Shown: positions 57,494-64,000 of the stretch, piece by piece
Position numbering within the stretch: the stretch's first letter is position 1
Layout of the letters: every line of letters starts with the position of its first letter
Assembly (NCBI RefSeq): GCF_902506605.1
Contig: NZ_LR733979.1
Location: 2,092,008 to 2,156,007 of the forward strand
From: Sphingomonas sp. AX6
Lineage (GTDB): Bacteria; Pseudomonadota; Alphaproteobacteria; Sphingomonadales; Sphingomonadaceae
Reading direction: 5' to 3'
Length of the DNA stretch: 64,000 bases
Notes under the pieces: model-generated
Databases searched by the model: none
Seen by the model: only the letters and a program-made list of their open reading frames with translations
What the model was told of the DNA's origin: nothing
Position numbers and translations under genes: made by a program

Positions 57494-57578
57494 GCGGGCG
57501 TGGTGGAATTGGTAGACGCGCCGGACTCAAAATCCGGTTCCGCAAGGAGTGTGGGTTCGATTCCCACCGCCCGCACCA
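57494..57578 (+). tRNA. tRNA-Leu (anticodon CAA)
   Basis: 85 nt with encoded CCA. Acceptor stem GCGGGCG/CGCCCGC, anticodon stem CCGGA/TCCGG with loop CTCAAAA (anticodon CAA), a long class II variable arm (TTCCGCAAGGAGTG) and T-loop GGTTCGATTCC. The neighbouring plus-strand TTGCCC...TTAGCA at about 57433 may be its promoter. Confidence 0.97.
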
Positions 57579-57583
57579 CCTTC

Positions 57584-58645
57584 TTATCTCGATTGACCGA
57601 TCCACCGGTCGAGGAGCTCGGCACCGTCGCCGTCGGGCTGAGCCGCGCCCGGCGTGCGCGAAAAGCGCGGCGCGACGGCCGGGTCGGGAACCGGGCCATC
57701 GCCTCCGAACACCCCGCGCGCGACCAGATGCGGGTCGGCGCGCGCCGCTTGCCAGTCGTGGATCGGCGTTGCGCACGCATCGACGGAGTCTAGCGGTGCC
57801 AGCCAATATTCTCTGGGCTGCGTCGCGAATTGCTTCGCCAGCATCTGTGCTGCTGCCACCGGTTCGCCGTTCAGCGCATCGGAGTCCAGACCCATTGCAC
57901 CGGTTAGCGCGCGCCTGAATTGCGGCTCCAGCGGGCCGACGGCAATGGCGAGTCCATCGGCACAAAGATAGGATCGGTAATAGGGCGCATTGCCCGCAAG
58001 GAGCCCTTTGTTCGGGTCGGCGGGCATCAGACCACCGGCGATCATGCCCAGGATCGGGGCCATCAACGAGACGCTGCCATCGACGATCGCGGCGTCCACC
58101 ATCTGGCCCTTGCCCGACCGGCTACGTTCGGCCAGCGCGGCTAGGATGCCGATCACCAGATAGAGCGAACCTGCGGCGTAATCGCCAAGCAGGTTGAGCG
58201 GTGGGCGCGGCGCCTCCCCCTCAGGACTGAGCATCGCCAGCAGCCCGGTCAGCCCGATATAGTTGATGTCGTGGCCCGCCGCCTGCGCGCGCGGTCCGTC
58301 CTGACCCCATCCGGTCATACGCGCATAGATCAGCCGATCGTTGCGGACGCAGGCGGTGTCGGGGCCGAGGCCAAGCCGTTCCATCACGCCGGGCCGCAAG
58401 CCTTCGATCGCGACGTCTGCCGCGTCCATTGCCGCCATTGCCCGGGCACGACCTTCGTCCGATTTCAAGTCGAGGGTCAGGCCAGAGCGCCCGCGCGAGA
58501 CGATCGGCATTTGCGGCCAGGCGGCGTCGGCGCGGTCGATCCGCAGCACTTCGGCGCCAAGGTCGGACAGCAGCATCGCTCCGAAAGGTGCAGGGCCGAG
58601 CGCCGCGAATTCCACCACCCGCAGCCCCGCCAATGGTCCCGGCAT
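57584..58645 (-). CDS. CaiB/BaiF-type CoA-transferase / alpha-methylacyl-CoA racemase-like
   Basis: 353-residue family III CoA-transferase fold. Starts MPGPLAGLRVVEFAALGPAPFGAMLLSDLGAEV, with the CoA-binding RGRSGLTLDLKS and the catalytic Asp in LLGDYAAGSLYLV. GPAPFGAM and GHDINYIGLTGLL favour the alpha-methylacyl-CoA racemase subgroup, which epimerises 2-methyl-branched acyl-CoAs. GGGGGAG precedes the ATG at 58645. Its 3' end is six bases from the tRNA. Confidence 0.88.
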   Translation of the reverse strand: MPGPLAGLRVVEFAALGPAPFGAMLLSDLGAEVLRIDRADAAWPQMPIVSRGRSGLTLDLKSDEGRARAMAAMDAADVAIEGLRPGVMERLGLGPDTACVRNDRLIYARMTGWGQDGPRAQAAGHDINYIGLTGLLAMLSPEGEAPRPPLNLLGDYAAGSLYLVIGILAALAERSRSGKGQMVDAAIVDGSVSLMAPILGMIAGGLMPADPNKGLLAGNAPYYRSYLCADGLAIAVGPLEPQFRRALTGAMGLDSDALNGEPVAAAQMLAKQFATQPREYWLAPLDSVDACATPIHDWQAARADPHLVARGVFGGDGPVPDPAVAPRFSRTPGAAQPDGDGAELLDRWIGQSR

Positions 58646-58933
58646 GTCTCGCTTCTCCCCCAGTTCAGACCAACCTTGGAAGCGGTTCGGCGCGGTGGCA
58701 AGATGCGACGGGCGGTTAATCCGATCGCCGACGCGCGCGACCGCAAGCCGCTTGCCGGGCATCGCCGACAGGCTCACCCCATGACCAGCGGCGCGTGAAG
58801 CGTCGCCACTGGGTCGCACCAGGGACCGGACGCAGCGCCCCTCGCTTGCGTCCGGTCTTGATATGGGTTGGTCTTGTTTCGGCAGCACAACACGTTAGGT
58901 TGCGCGCCACACCCAAAAACACAGGGGGATCGC

Positions 58934-59350
58934 ATGAACGTCGCGCGCCTTTCAGGATATGCGCCAGCGGTGCACGGGCTACTCCGCATCATGTCGGGAT
59001 TGTTGTTCCTGGCGCACGGAACCCAGAAATTCCTGTCCTTTCCCGGCGGGGAGCGCGCGGGGAGCGGGCTCGCGTTCGACAGTCCCGGGGCTTATGCCGG
59101 GCTGATCGAACTGGTAACGGGCGCGCTGATCGCGCTGGGCCTGTTCACCCGGCCGGCGGCGTTCCTGGCGTCGGGGACGATGGCGGCGGCCTATTTCATC
59201 GGGCACCTGCCGCAGGGGTTCTGGCCGATCAACAATGGCGGCGACGCAGCCATCCTCTATTGCTTCGTCTTTCTGTATTTCGTGTTCGCAGGGCCCGGCG
59301 CGTTCAGCGTCGATGCGTCGCGAACCCGCGGGCATTTGCCGCACGCCTAA
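58934..59350 (+). CDS. DoxX family membrane protein
   Basis: 138 residues, four spans. RIMSGLLFLAHGTQKFLSFPGG, the typical DoxX start, then ALIALGLFTRPAAFLASGTMAAAYF and GDAAILYCFVFLYFVF. Related proteins take part in thiosulfate:quinone oxidoreductase or redox homeostasis; the role here is open. The ATG at 58934 has GGGGGA upstream. Its TAA overlaps the nadE stop on the other strand. Confidence 0.88.
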   Translation: MNVARLSGYAPAVHGLLRIMSGLLFLAHGTQKFLSFPGGERAGSGLAFDSPGAYAGLIELVTGALIALGLFTRPAAFLASGTMAAAYFIGHLPQGFWPINNGGDAAILYCFVFLYFVFAGPGAFSVDASRTRGHLPHA

Positions 59351-61410
59351 TCGAGCGTTCCTTCCGGAAGACCCGCGCGCAGTTCGTCCAGCCATAGCCG
59401 CGACGTGCCGTCGGATGGCGCGCGCCAGTCGCCGCGCGGGGACAGCGCGCCGCCGCCCGAAACCTTTGGCCCGTTGGGGATCGCCGACCGCTTGAATTGG
59501 CTGGTTCGAAAGAACCTGTCGAGGAATTTCGCCAGCCAACGCGCGATCGTCGGCAGGTCGTAAGACCCTTTGGCCTCCTCAGGCATTTCCGCAGGCCATA
59601 CCCCGCGGCTCGCATCGCCCCAAGCATGCATTGCCAGGAATGCGACCTTTGACGGCTTTTGCCCGCCACGCGCGATGTGGTGGAGGAAGAAGTCGTGCAG
59701 TGCATAGGGGCCGATGATCGACTCGGTGCTCTGGACCTGACCGTCGGCACCCGGCGGCACCAATTCGGGTGAGATTTCGGTCGCCAGAATGCGTTCGAGC
59801 ACTTCCGCGGTCGCAGCGTCGTACTGGCCCGTGCGGACTTCCCATCGGATCAGATGCTGGATCAGCGTCTTGGGCACGCCTGCGTTAACCGCATAATGGC
59901 TCATCTGGTCGCCGACGCCGTACGTGCACCAGCCGAGCGCGAGTTCGCTCAAGTCGCCGGTGCCCAGTACCATCCCCTCGCGCTGGTTGGCCAAACGGAA
60001 CAGATAGTCGGTGCGCAGCCCCGCCTGCACATTTTCAAACGTGATGTCGTGAACCGGCTCGCCGCTCGCGAAGGGGTGTTTCATATCCCCCAGCATCTGG
60101 CGAGCGGCGGGGGTGATGTCGATTTCGGCACCGGTGATGCCCAGCGCGTTCATCAGGTCCCAGGCCTGGGCCTTGGTCGCCTCGCCGGTCGCGAAGCCGG
60201 GCATGGTAAAGCCCAATATGTCGGTACGTGGGCGACCCATCCGGTCGAATGCCTTGGCTGCGACCAGCAGCGCGTGGGTCGAATCGAGACCGCCGGACAC
60301 GCCGACGACCAGCCGCCTGGTGCCGGTGGCGGCGAGCCGCTTTCGCAGCGCTTCGACCTGGATGTTGAAGGCTTCGTAGCAATCCTCGTCGAGCGCATGT
60401 TCGGTGTTTGGCACGAACGGATAGCGGCGTACGGGGCGGATCAGCCCGATGTCGCGGTGCTCGCTGGCGTGCGCAAAGCCGATGCGGCGGAAGCGCGCCT
60501 CGGGATCGCCCGCCGCGCGCGCGGCATCGTTGAACGTGCCCATCCGCGCGCGCTCCAGCGCGATGCGTGCAACGTCGACATCGACCAGAACGATTTCGGT
60601 CGCGAGGTCGAAGCGTTCGGACTGGGCGAGTTCATCACCCAGTTCAAACACCATGCCCTGGCCATCCCACGAGACGTCGGTGGTGCTCTCTCCGGGGCCG
60701 GTTGCCGAATACACGTAAGCCGCGGTGGCCCGCGACGATTGCGCCGCGCACAGCATCGCCCGCTCGCGCGCCTTGCCGATGACGATGTTCGAGGCCGACA
60801 AGTTGGTCAGGATCGTCGCGCCGGCCAGCGCACCCATCGTCGAGGGCGGCGTCGCGGCCCAGAAATCCTCGCAGATTTCCATGTGGAAGACGAAATCGCG
60901 GTAATCCTTCGCCGCGAAGATCAGATCGGTGCCGAACGGTGCGATCTGGCCTGCGACGCGGATATCGAGCCCGGTCAGCCCCATGCCCGATGCGAACCAG
61001 CGTTTCTCGTAATATTCTCGGTAATTGGGGAGGAACGTCTTGGGCACCACCCCCAATATCCGTCCGCGATGTACCGCGACCGCGCAATTATAGAGGCGAC
61101 CGTTCCGGCGGAGCGCGGCACCCACGCACAACACGGGCGACAGCTTGGCGCTCGCCTCTACCAGTCGCGCCAGTCCGGCTTCGGTCGCCTCGATCAACGC
61201 GTCCTGAACATGCAGATCGTCGATCGCGTAGCTGGTGAGGTTGAGTTCGGGGAAGACGAGCAGATCGGCGCCCGCCTCATGCCCCTGCCGCGCCAGCGTG
61301 ATCGTCGCATCGGCATTGGCGGCGGGATCACCGACGGTGCCTAGCGGCGTGCAGGCACCGACGCGCACCAGACCGTGGGCGTGGATCGAATGGAAGGGCT
61401 TCGCGCTCAT
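59347..61410 (-). CDS. nadE: glutamine-hydrolysing NAD+ synthase
   Basis: 687 residues, the last step of NAD synthesis. The N-terminal nitrilase-fold glutaminase has Glu55 (FPELNL), Lys124 (VPKTFLPNY) and Cys180 (MEICEDFW). The C-terminal synthetase has the P-loop SGGLDS at 372-377, [20 protein letters not shown] and the end [17 protein letters not shown]. Length fits the long two-domain type (as in Mycobacterium). The stop overlaps the convergent doxX stop. Confidence 0.96.
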   Translation of the reverse strand: MSAKPFHSIHAHGLVRVGACTPLGTVGDPAANADATITLARQGHEAGADLLVFPELNLTSYAIDDLHVQDALIEATEAGLARLVEASAKLSPVLCVGAALRRNGRLYNCAVAVHRGRILGVVPKTFLPNYREYYEKRWFASGMGLTGLDIRVAGQIAPFGTDLIFAAKDYRDFVFHMEICEDFWAATPPSTMGALAGATILTNLSASNIVIGKARERAMLCAAQSSRATAAYVYSATGPGESTTDVSWDGQGMVFELGDELAQSERFDLATEIVLVDVDVARIALERARMGTFNDAARAAGDPEARFRRIGFAHASEHRDIGLIRPVRRYPFVPNTEHALDEDCYEAFNIQVEALRKRLAATGTRRLVVGVSGGLDSTHALLVAAKAFDRMGRPRTDILGFTMPGFATGEATKAQAWDLMNALGITGAEIDITPAARQMLGDMKHPFASGEPVHDITFENVQAGLRTDYLFRLANQREGMVLGTGDLSELALGWCTYGVGDQMSHYAVNAGVPKTLIQHLIRWEVRTGQYDAATAEVLERILATEISPELVPPGADGQVQSTESIIGPYALHDFFLHHIARGGQKPSKVAFLAMHAWGDASRGVWPAEMPEEAKGSYDLPTIARWLAKFLDRFFRTSQFKRSAIPNGPKVSGGGALSPRGDWRAPSDGTSRLWLDELRAGLPEGTLD

Positions 61411-61457
61411 GGGCGCAGACTTAAGCGCGAAAAATGAAACGCGCCACTAATCGCGCG

Positions 61458-62186
61458 TCAGACGCGTCCCGCATAGAGCAACCGGCCTTCGCCGAGCCAT
61501 GCGAACAGACCCGCAAGCTCGGTTTCGCCGACTGCGAAGCAGCCCTGGCTGCGGCCGATCATGCCATGCTTCGCGATCATGTCGGCATTGGCATACCAGG
61601 CCGCGTGGATCACGATCGCACGGTCGAGCGCATTGTTGTTGGTCGGATCAAGCCCGATCAGCCGCTGCGAATGATCGTGCTGGCCGTAATAATAATTGGC
61701 CGTGACGTACGCGCCTTCGGATGTCGCCTCGGAATCGGGGACGTTCGAGAAATTCTTGAGAAACCCGGTGTGCCCACGGTCCGAACCGCTGCCGTGCGTG
61801 ACCAGCATGTTGCGGACGGTGCCAGCGTGCAGATCGATCAACTGAAACCGCGGTTTGGCCGAAAAGGGCGTGAAATCGGCGATGGCGAGGCGGTCGTGAT
61901 AGCGAAAGCGACGGTCGTGACGATCGAGTGACGCCACCGCCTTTTGAAACAATTCGTGCCGGACGCCCGGCGGCGTCGGATAGCTGCGCTTGGCGACGAC
62001 CGCGGCAGGGGGCGGCTGGATCGGCGTGGGCGCGACCGCAGCGGTCTGCGGCGGGCCGCCCGGCGCGCTGACGCACCCCGGAATGGCCAGCGCACCACCC
62101 GCAACCAGTGCGGTTTTGACGAATGCCCGGCGGGAATGCGATACATTCGCCAGCCGTCCTCTTTGTTCCCCAACGCTCTCTACCAT
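61458..62186 (-). CDS. murein L,D-transpeptidase catalytic domain family protein with Tat-type lipoprotein signal
   Basis: 242 residues. The N-terminus has SRRAFVKTALVAGGALAIPGC: twin-arginine-like motif, hydrophobic stretch and a cysteine in a lipobox-like position (though with Pro at -2). The body matches the YkuD_2 type: VTHGSGSDRGHTGFLKNFSNV, DRAIVIHAAWY and GMIGRSQGCFAVG with the catalytic Cys. It likely links or edits peptidoglycan. AAGGA five bases before the ATG supports 62186. Divergent from another L,D-transpeptidase gene. Confidence 0.85.
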   Translation of the reverse strand: MVESVGEQRGRLANVSHSRRAFVKTALVAGGALAIPGCVSAPGGPPQTAAVAPTPIQPPPAAVVAKRSYPTPPGVRHELFQKAVASLDRHDRRFRYHDRLAIADFTPFSAKPRFQLIDLHAGTVRNMLVTHGSGSDRGHTGFLKNFSNVPDSEATSEGAYVTANYYYGQHDHSQRLIGLDPTNNNALDRAIVIHAAWYANADMIAKHGMIGRSQGCFAVGETELAGLFAWLGEGRLLYAGRV

Positions 62187-62393
62187 GCCGTCCTTATAAC
62201 ATGACGAGGGTTATCGGTCGGTAACCTAAAGCGAATTGGGTCCACCAGCGACCGCACGACATGCCCGGTTGGCCGCGCAACCATGGCGATTTCGTGGCAT
62301 TCCCAAATCGGGACGGCAGTGGCATCCAATTGCATCGCGACGCGTTTTGCGTTCAGTATCGGGACGATAGCCCGTTGTCCTAGGGGATTCGCC

Positions 62394-63074
62394 ATGAACT
62401 GGCCTCGGCCCTTCGCCGTCGCATTGCTGATGTCCGCAAGCGTGATCGCCGCACAGCCTGCGGAGGCGCAGATGGTGCGCATTGCCGACGATCCGCGCAG
62501 CGTCGATCTGAAGAACGGCCAGTTCGGTTGGGACGACCGCGCGCTGGCCGCAACGCAAGGCGGCGAGGTCGAGATGGTGATCTCGGTCCCTGCGCAAATG
62601 GCGTATATCTTTCGCGACGGACGGATGATCGGCGCGACGACGATTTCGACCGGCAAGAAGGGCAAGGCGACGCCGCTCGGCCTGTTCGAGATCCTGCAAA
62701 AGCGCGAGTTCCATCGCTCCAACCTCTATTCCAACGCGCCGATGCCGTTCATGCAACGGCTGACCTGGGACGGGATCGCGCTGCACGGCGGTGACTTGCC
62801 CGGCTATCCGGCGTCGCACGGTTGCATCCGGATGCCCAATGCGTTCGCCAAACGACTGTTCGCCCTGACGGCGATGGGAGGACGCGTTCTGGTGACCGAC
62901 CAACGGATGCCCCAGGACTCCGCGCCGCCCACACCGCCGCCGGTGCTGACCGTGTCTGCCGACCATTACGAAAGCGAACGATACGCGTTCGTGACCGCAG
63001 ACAAGCGGCTCGCGCCCAGTCCCGGACAGCCGCTCTATGCGCCGAACGAAGTGGTCGCTCAGCCGCTTCGGTGA
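62394..63074 (+). CDS. L,D-transpeptidase (YkuD family), exported
   Basis: 226 residues. Signal peptide ends near QPAEAQM; YkuD domain (about 50-165) with SVPAQMAYIFRDGRMI, TPLGLFEILQKREFHRSN and the active site HGGDLPGYPASHGCIRMP (His and Cys intact). Catalyses 3-3 cross-links in peptidoglycan or attachment of outer-membrane proteins. AGGGGA lies before the ATG at 62394. The upstream frame to 62283 is leader. Confidence 0.93.
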   Translation: MNWPRPFAVALLMSASVIAAQPAEAQMVRIADDPRSVDLKNGQFGWDDRALAATQGGEVEMVISVPAQMAYIFRDGRMIGATTISTGKKGKATPLGLFEILQKREFHRSNLYSNAPMPFMQRLTWDGIALHGGDLPGYPASHGCIRMPNAFAKRLFALTAMGGRVLVTDQRMPQDSAPPTPPPVLTVSADHYESERYAFVTADKRLAPSPGQPLYAPNEVVAQPLR

Positions 63075-63091
63075 ATAGCCGCTTCGTTGAC

Positions 63092-63261
63092 GCAAATCGA
63101 TGCTCCATCGAAGCGCATTTGCGATCCGGCAAGCATTTCTCCGGTGAATTACCAACCATGCGCTTGCCCGCGCGCACGCCGCGTGTGCGCTGATCGGCGT
63201 ACTTCTGCTCCTGCCTCCATTTGGGGGGGCTCGAAGCCGATCGCATCGTCCGATGCATCGG
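63092..63261 (+). other. hairpin-rich leader of the Asn/Ser-rich secreted protein gene
   Basis: Three hairpins in 170 bp: GCAAAT-CGATG/CATCG-ATTTGC (63092-63122), GCGCAC/GTGCGC (about 63169-63190), and GCCGAT-CATCG/CGATG-ATCGGC (63235-63261). The last ends ten bases before the Shine-Dalgarno AGGAGAAG. Such 5' structures often stabilise abundant messages; that role is inferred. Confidence 0.45.
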
Positions 63262-63282
63262 CCTAGCTAACAGGAGAAGATC

Positions 63283-63822
63283 ATGCGTGTGAAATCCGTA
63301 TTCCTGGCCGCCGCATCTGCAGCCGGCCTTTTCATCGCCGGCCCCGCGCTGGCGCAAACGACGACCGGTGGCGCGACCAACATTGACACGAACAGCGACG
63401 ACAACATTCAGGTGAATGATGTCCTCGACCTGTTTGTCGTCGATAATGCGCCCGACAGCTATTCGTCGACCTCGACTTCGAGCTGGAGCCTGTCGAAGAG
63501 CTACAGCAGCTCGGATACGGCATATCTCGTGTCGGCCAACCAATCGCTGAAGGCGATCAACATCAACAAGGAACTCGACGAAGTCGCCGACTTCGACGGA
63601 GTCGATGAGGATCAAAGCAGCGTTGGCTACAACAGCGGCAACAATTCGGTGAACGACAATGCGTTCGCCGCGTTCGCCGGCATCTCGAACAATGCCTGGA
63701 ACACCGGCTTGAATGCCAACACCCAGGCAGCAACCAACATCGCGGCAATGGGCACCGTCAACTTCGGTGTTTCGGGATGCTGCGTCGATGACGGCACCGG
63801 TGGTGGCGATACGGGCGATTGA
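63283..63822 (+). CDS. Asn/Ser/Ala-rich secreted protein, possible surface or amyloid-like protein
   Basis: 179 residues with a clear signal peptide (MRVKSVFLAAASAAGLF, cleavage near ALAQT). The mature part has almost no Arg or Lys after residue 100, many Asn, Ser, Asp, Ala and Thr, a Ser-run (SSTSTSSWSLSKSYSSSD) and Asn-spaced strands such as NNSVNDNAFAAFAGISNN and NTGLNANTQAATNIAAMG, the kind of pattern seen in curlin-like and other extracellular fibre proteins. A Cys pair (GCCVDDG) sits near the C-terminus. Strong SD AGGAGAAG. No family recognised; a similar-style gene follows. Confidence 0.75.
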   Translation: MRVKSVFLAAASAAGLFIAGPALAQTTTGGATNIDTNSDDNIQVNDVLDLFVVDNAPDSYSSTSTSSWSLSKSYSSSDTAYLVSANQSLKAININKELDEVADFDGVDEDQSSVGYNSGNNSVNDNAFAAFAGISNNAWNTGLNANTQAATNIAAMGTVNFGVSGCCVDDGTGGGDTGD

Positions 63823-63833
63823 TCGTTTCCCGA

Positions 63834-63861
63834 GGGACCGGATCGTTCGAGATCCGGTCCC
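63834..63861 (+). other. perfect 11-bp hairpin without T-run, downstream of the secreted protein gene
   Basis: GGGACCGGATC and GATCCGGTCCC around GTTCGA. With no following T-run it is more like an RNA 3'-end stabiliser or processing barrier than a terminator. It separates the 179-aa gene from the next one. Confidence 0.6.
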
Positions 63862-63893
63862 GATGTCGGCTAATTCTTTAGGGGAGTGGGATC

Positions 63894-64000
63894 ATGAAAC
63901 GGATAATCGCGACCGCAATGACGGTGGCCATGTTCACGATATCGGCAACAGCGTCCGCGCAGCAAAGCGCGCCTGATTCCGCACCGATCACGCCCGATGC
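63894..64000 (+). CDS. exported protein, 3' end beyond the window
   Basis: ATG at 63894 with AGGGGAG upstream; the first 35 residues are a signal peptide (MKRIIATAMTVAMFTISAT, cleavage near ASAQQ) and QSAPDSAPITPDA. Truncated by the window edge. It is probably co-transcribed with the Asn/Ser-rich protein gene and may be its partner. Confidence 0.7.
   Translation, partial: MKRIIATAMTVAMFTISATASAQQSAPDSAPITPD

Noticed and set aside
63169-63190. Intrinsic terminator after the YkuD gene
   Set aside because: The hairpin GCGCAC/GTGCGC has no T-run. It is listed only as part of the structured leader.

Overview
The window is GC-rich bacterial chromosome, most likely from a sphingomonad (Alphaproteobacteria, Sphingomonadaceae, Sphingomonas-like). 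The pointers are protein sequence character, an rpsT-dnaA pair, a bifunctional CysNC, a UbiE/UbiB ubiquinone cluster, a cyanide-insensitive bd-type oxidase, TTAA-N7-TTAA (CtrA-type) and GANTC (CcrM-type) motifs, and four families of short palindromic intergenic repeats. It is core chromosome. I see no prophage, transposase, CRISPR array or rRNA. There is one tRNA (Leu-CAA).

Layout. 0.1-2.3 kb: S9 peptidase plus a small membrane protein. 2.4-11.2 kb (minus): rpoB-rpoC with their own promoter and a hairpin-bearing leader. 11.3-15.0 kb (minus): sulfate activation operon cysD-cysNC-cysQ, led by a hairpin that abuts the cysD start codon. 15.0-16.7 kb: ugd, then a tiny transcription unit (16-codon ORF with terminator and CtrA-type box). 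16.8-21.2 kb: EAL protein, hybrid histidine kinase and stand-alone receiver. 21.3-25.1 kb: rpsU, FKBP isomerase, cioA-cioB-DUF2474 oxidase. 25.2-29.6 kb: small exported protein, phosphatase, M48-like protease, galU, nucleotide-sugar epimerase. 29.7-37.3 kb (minus): a tightly overlapped run ubiE-ubiB-membrane protein-coaBC-pseudo-hydrolase lipoprotein-dut-secreted protein-moeB/thiF-dsrE. 37.4-40.6 kb: mutM, rpsT, dnaA. 40.7-43.9 kb (minus): secB, murJ, trpS. 44-49.9 kb: timA/Tim44-like, mltA, smr, GGDEF-EAL, dapE, cupin. 50-55.4 kb: GST, exoD, then the rpmH-rnpA-yidD-yidC-engB cluster. 55.5-64 kb: comM, DUF805, tRNA-Leu, CoA-transferase, doxX, nadE, two L,D-transpeptidases, and an Asn/Ser-rich secreted protein followed by a gene cut by the window end.

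How it fits together. Most genes are housekeeping: transcription, translation, membrane protein insertion, envelope assembly, cofactor synthesis and c-di-GMP signalling. The unusual content lies mainly between and inside genes: (i) a palindromic repeat inserted in frame into coaBC, whose relatives also supply the Shine-Dalgarno of cysNC and ubiB; (ii) a structured RNA directly abutting the UUG start of cysD; (iii) terminator-like hairpins in the rpoB and rpmH leaders; (iv) a CtrA-box-associated micro-ORF; (v) a GANTC cluster upstream of dnaA; (vi) a 16-bp palindrome that carries both -35 elements of divergent, apparently leaderless ubiE and mutM promoters. All functional calls come from reading motifs; no database search was possible.
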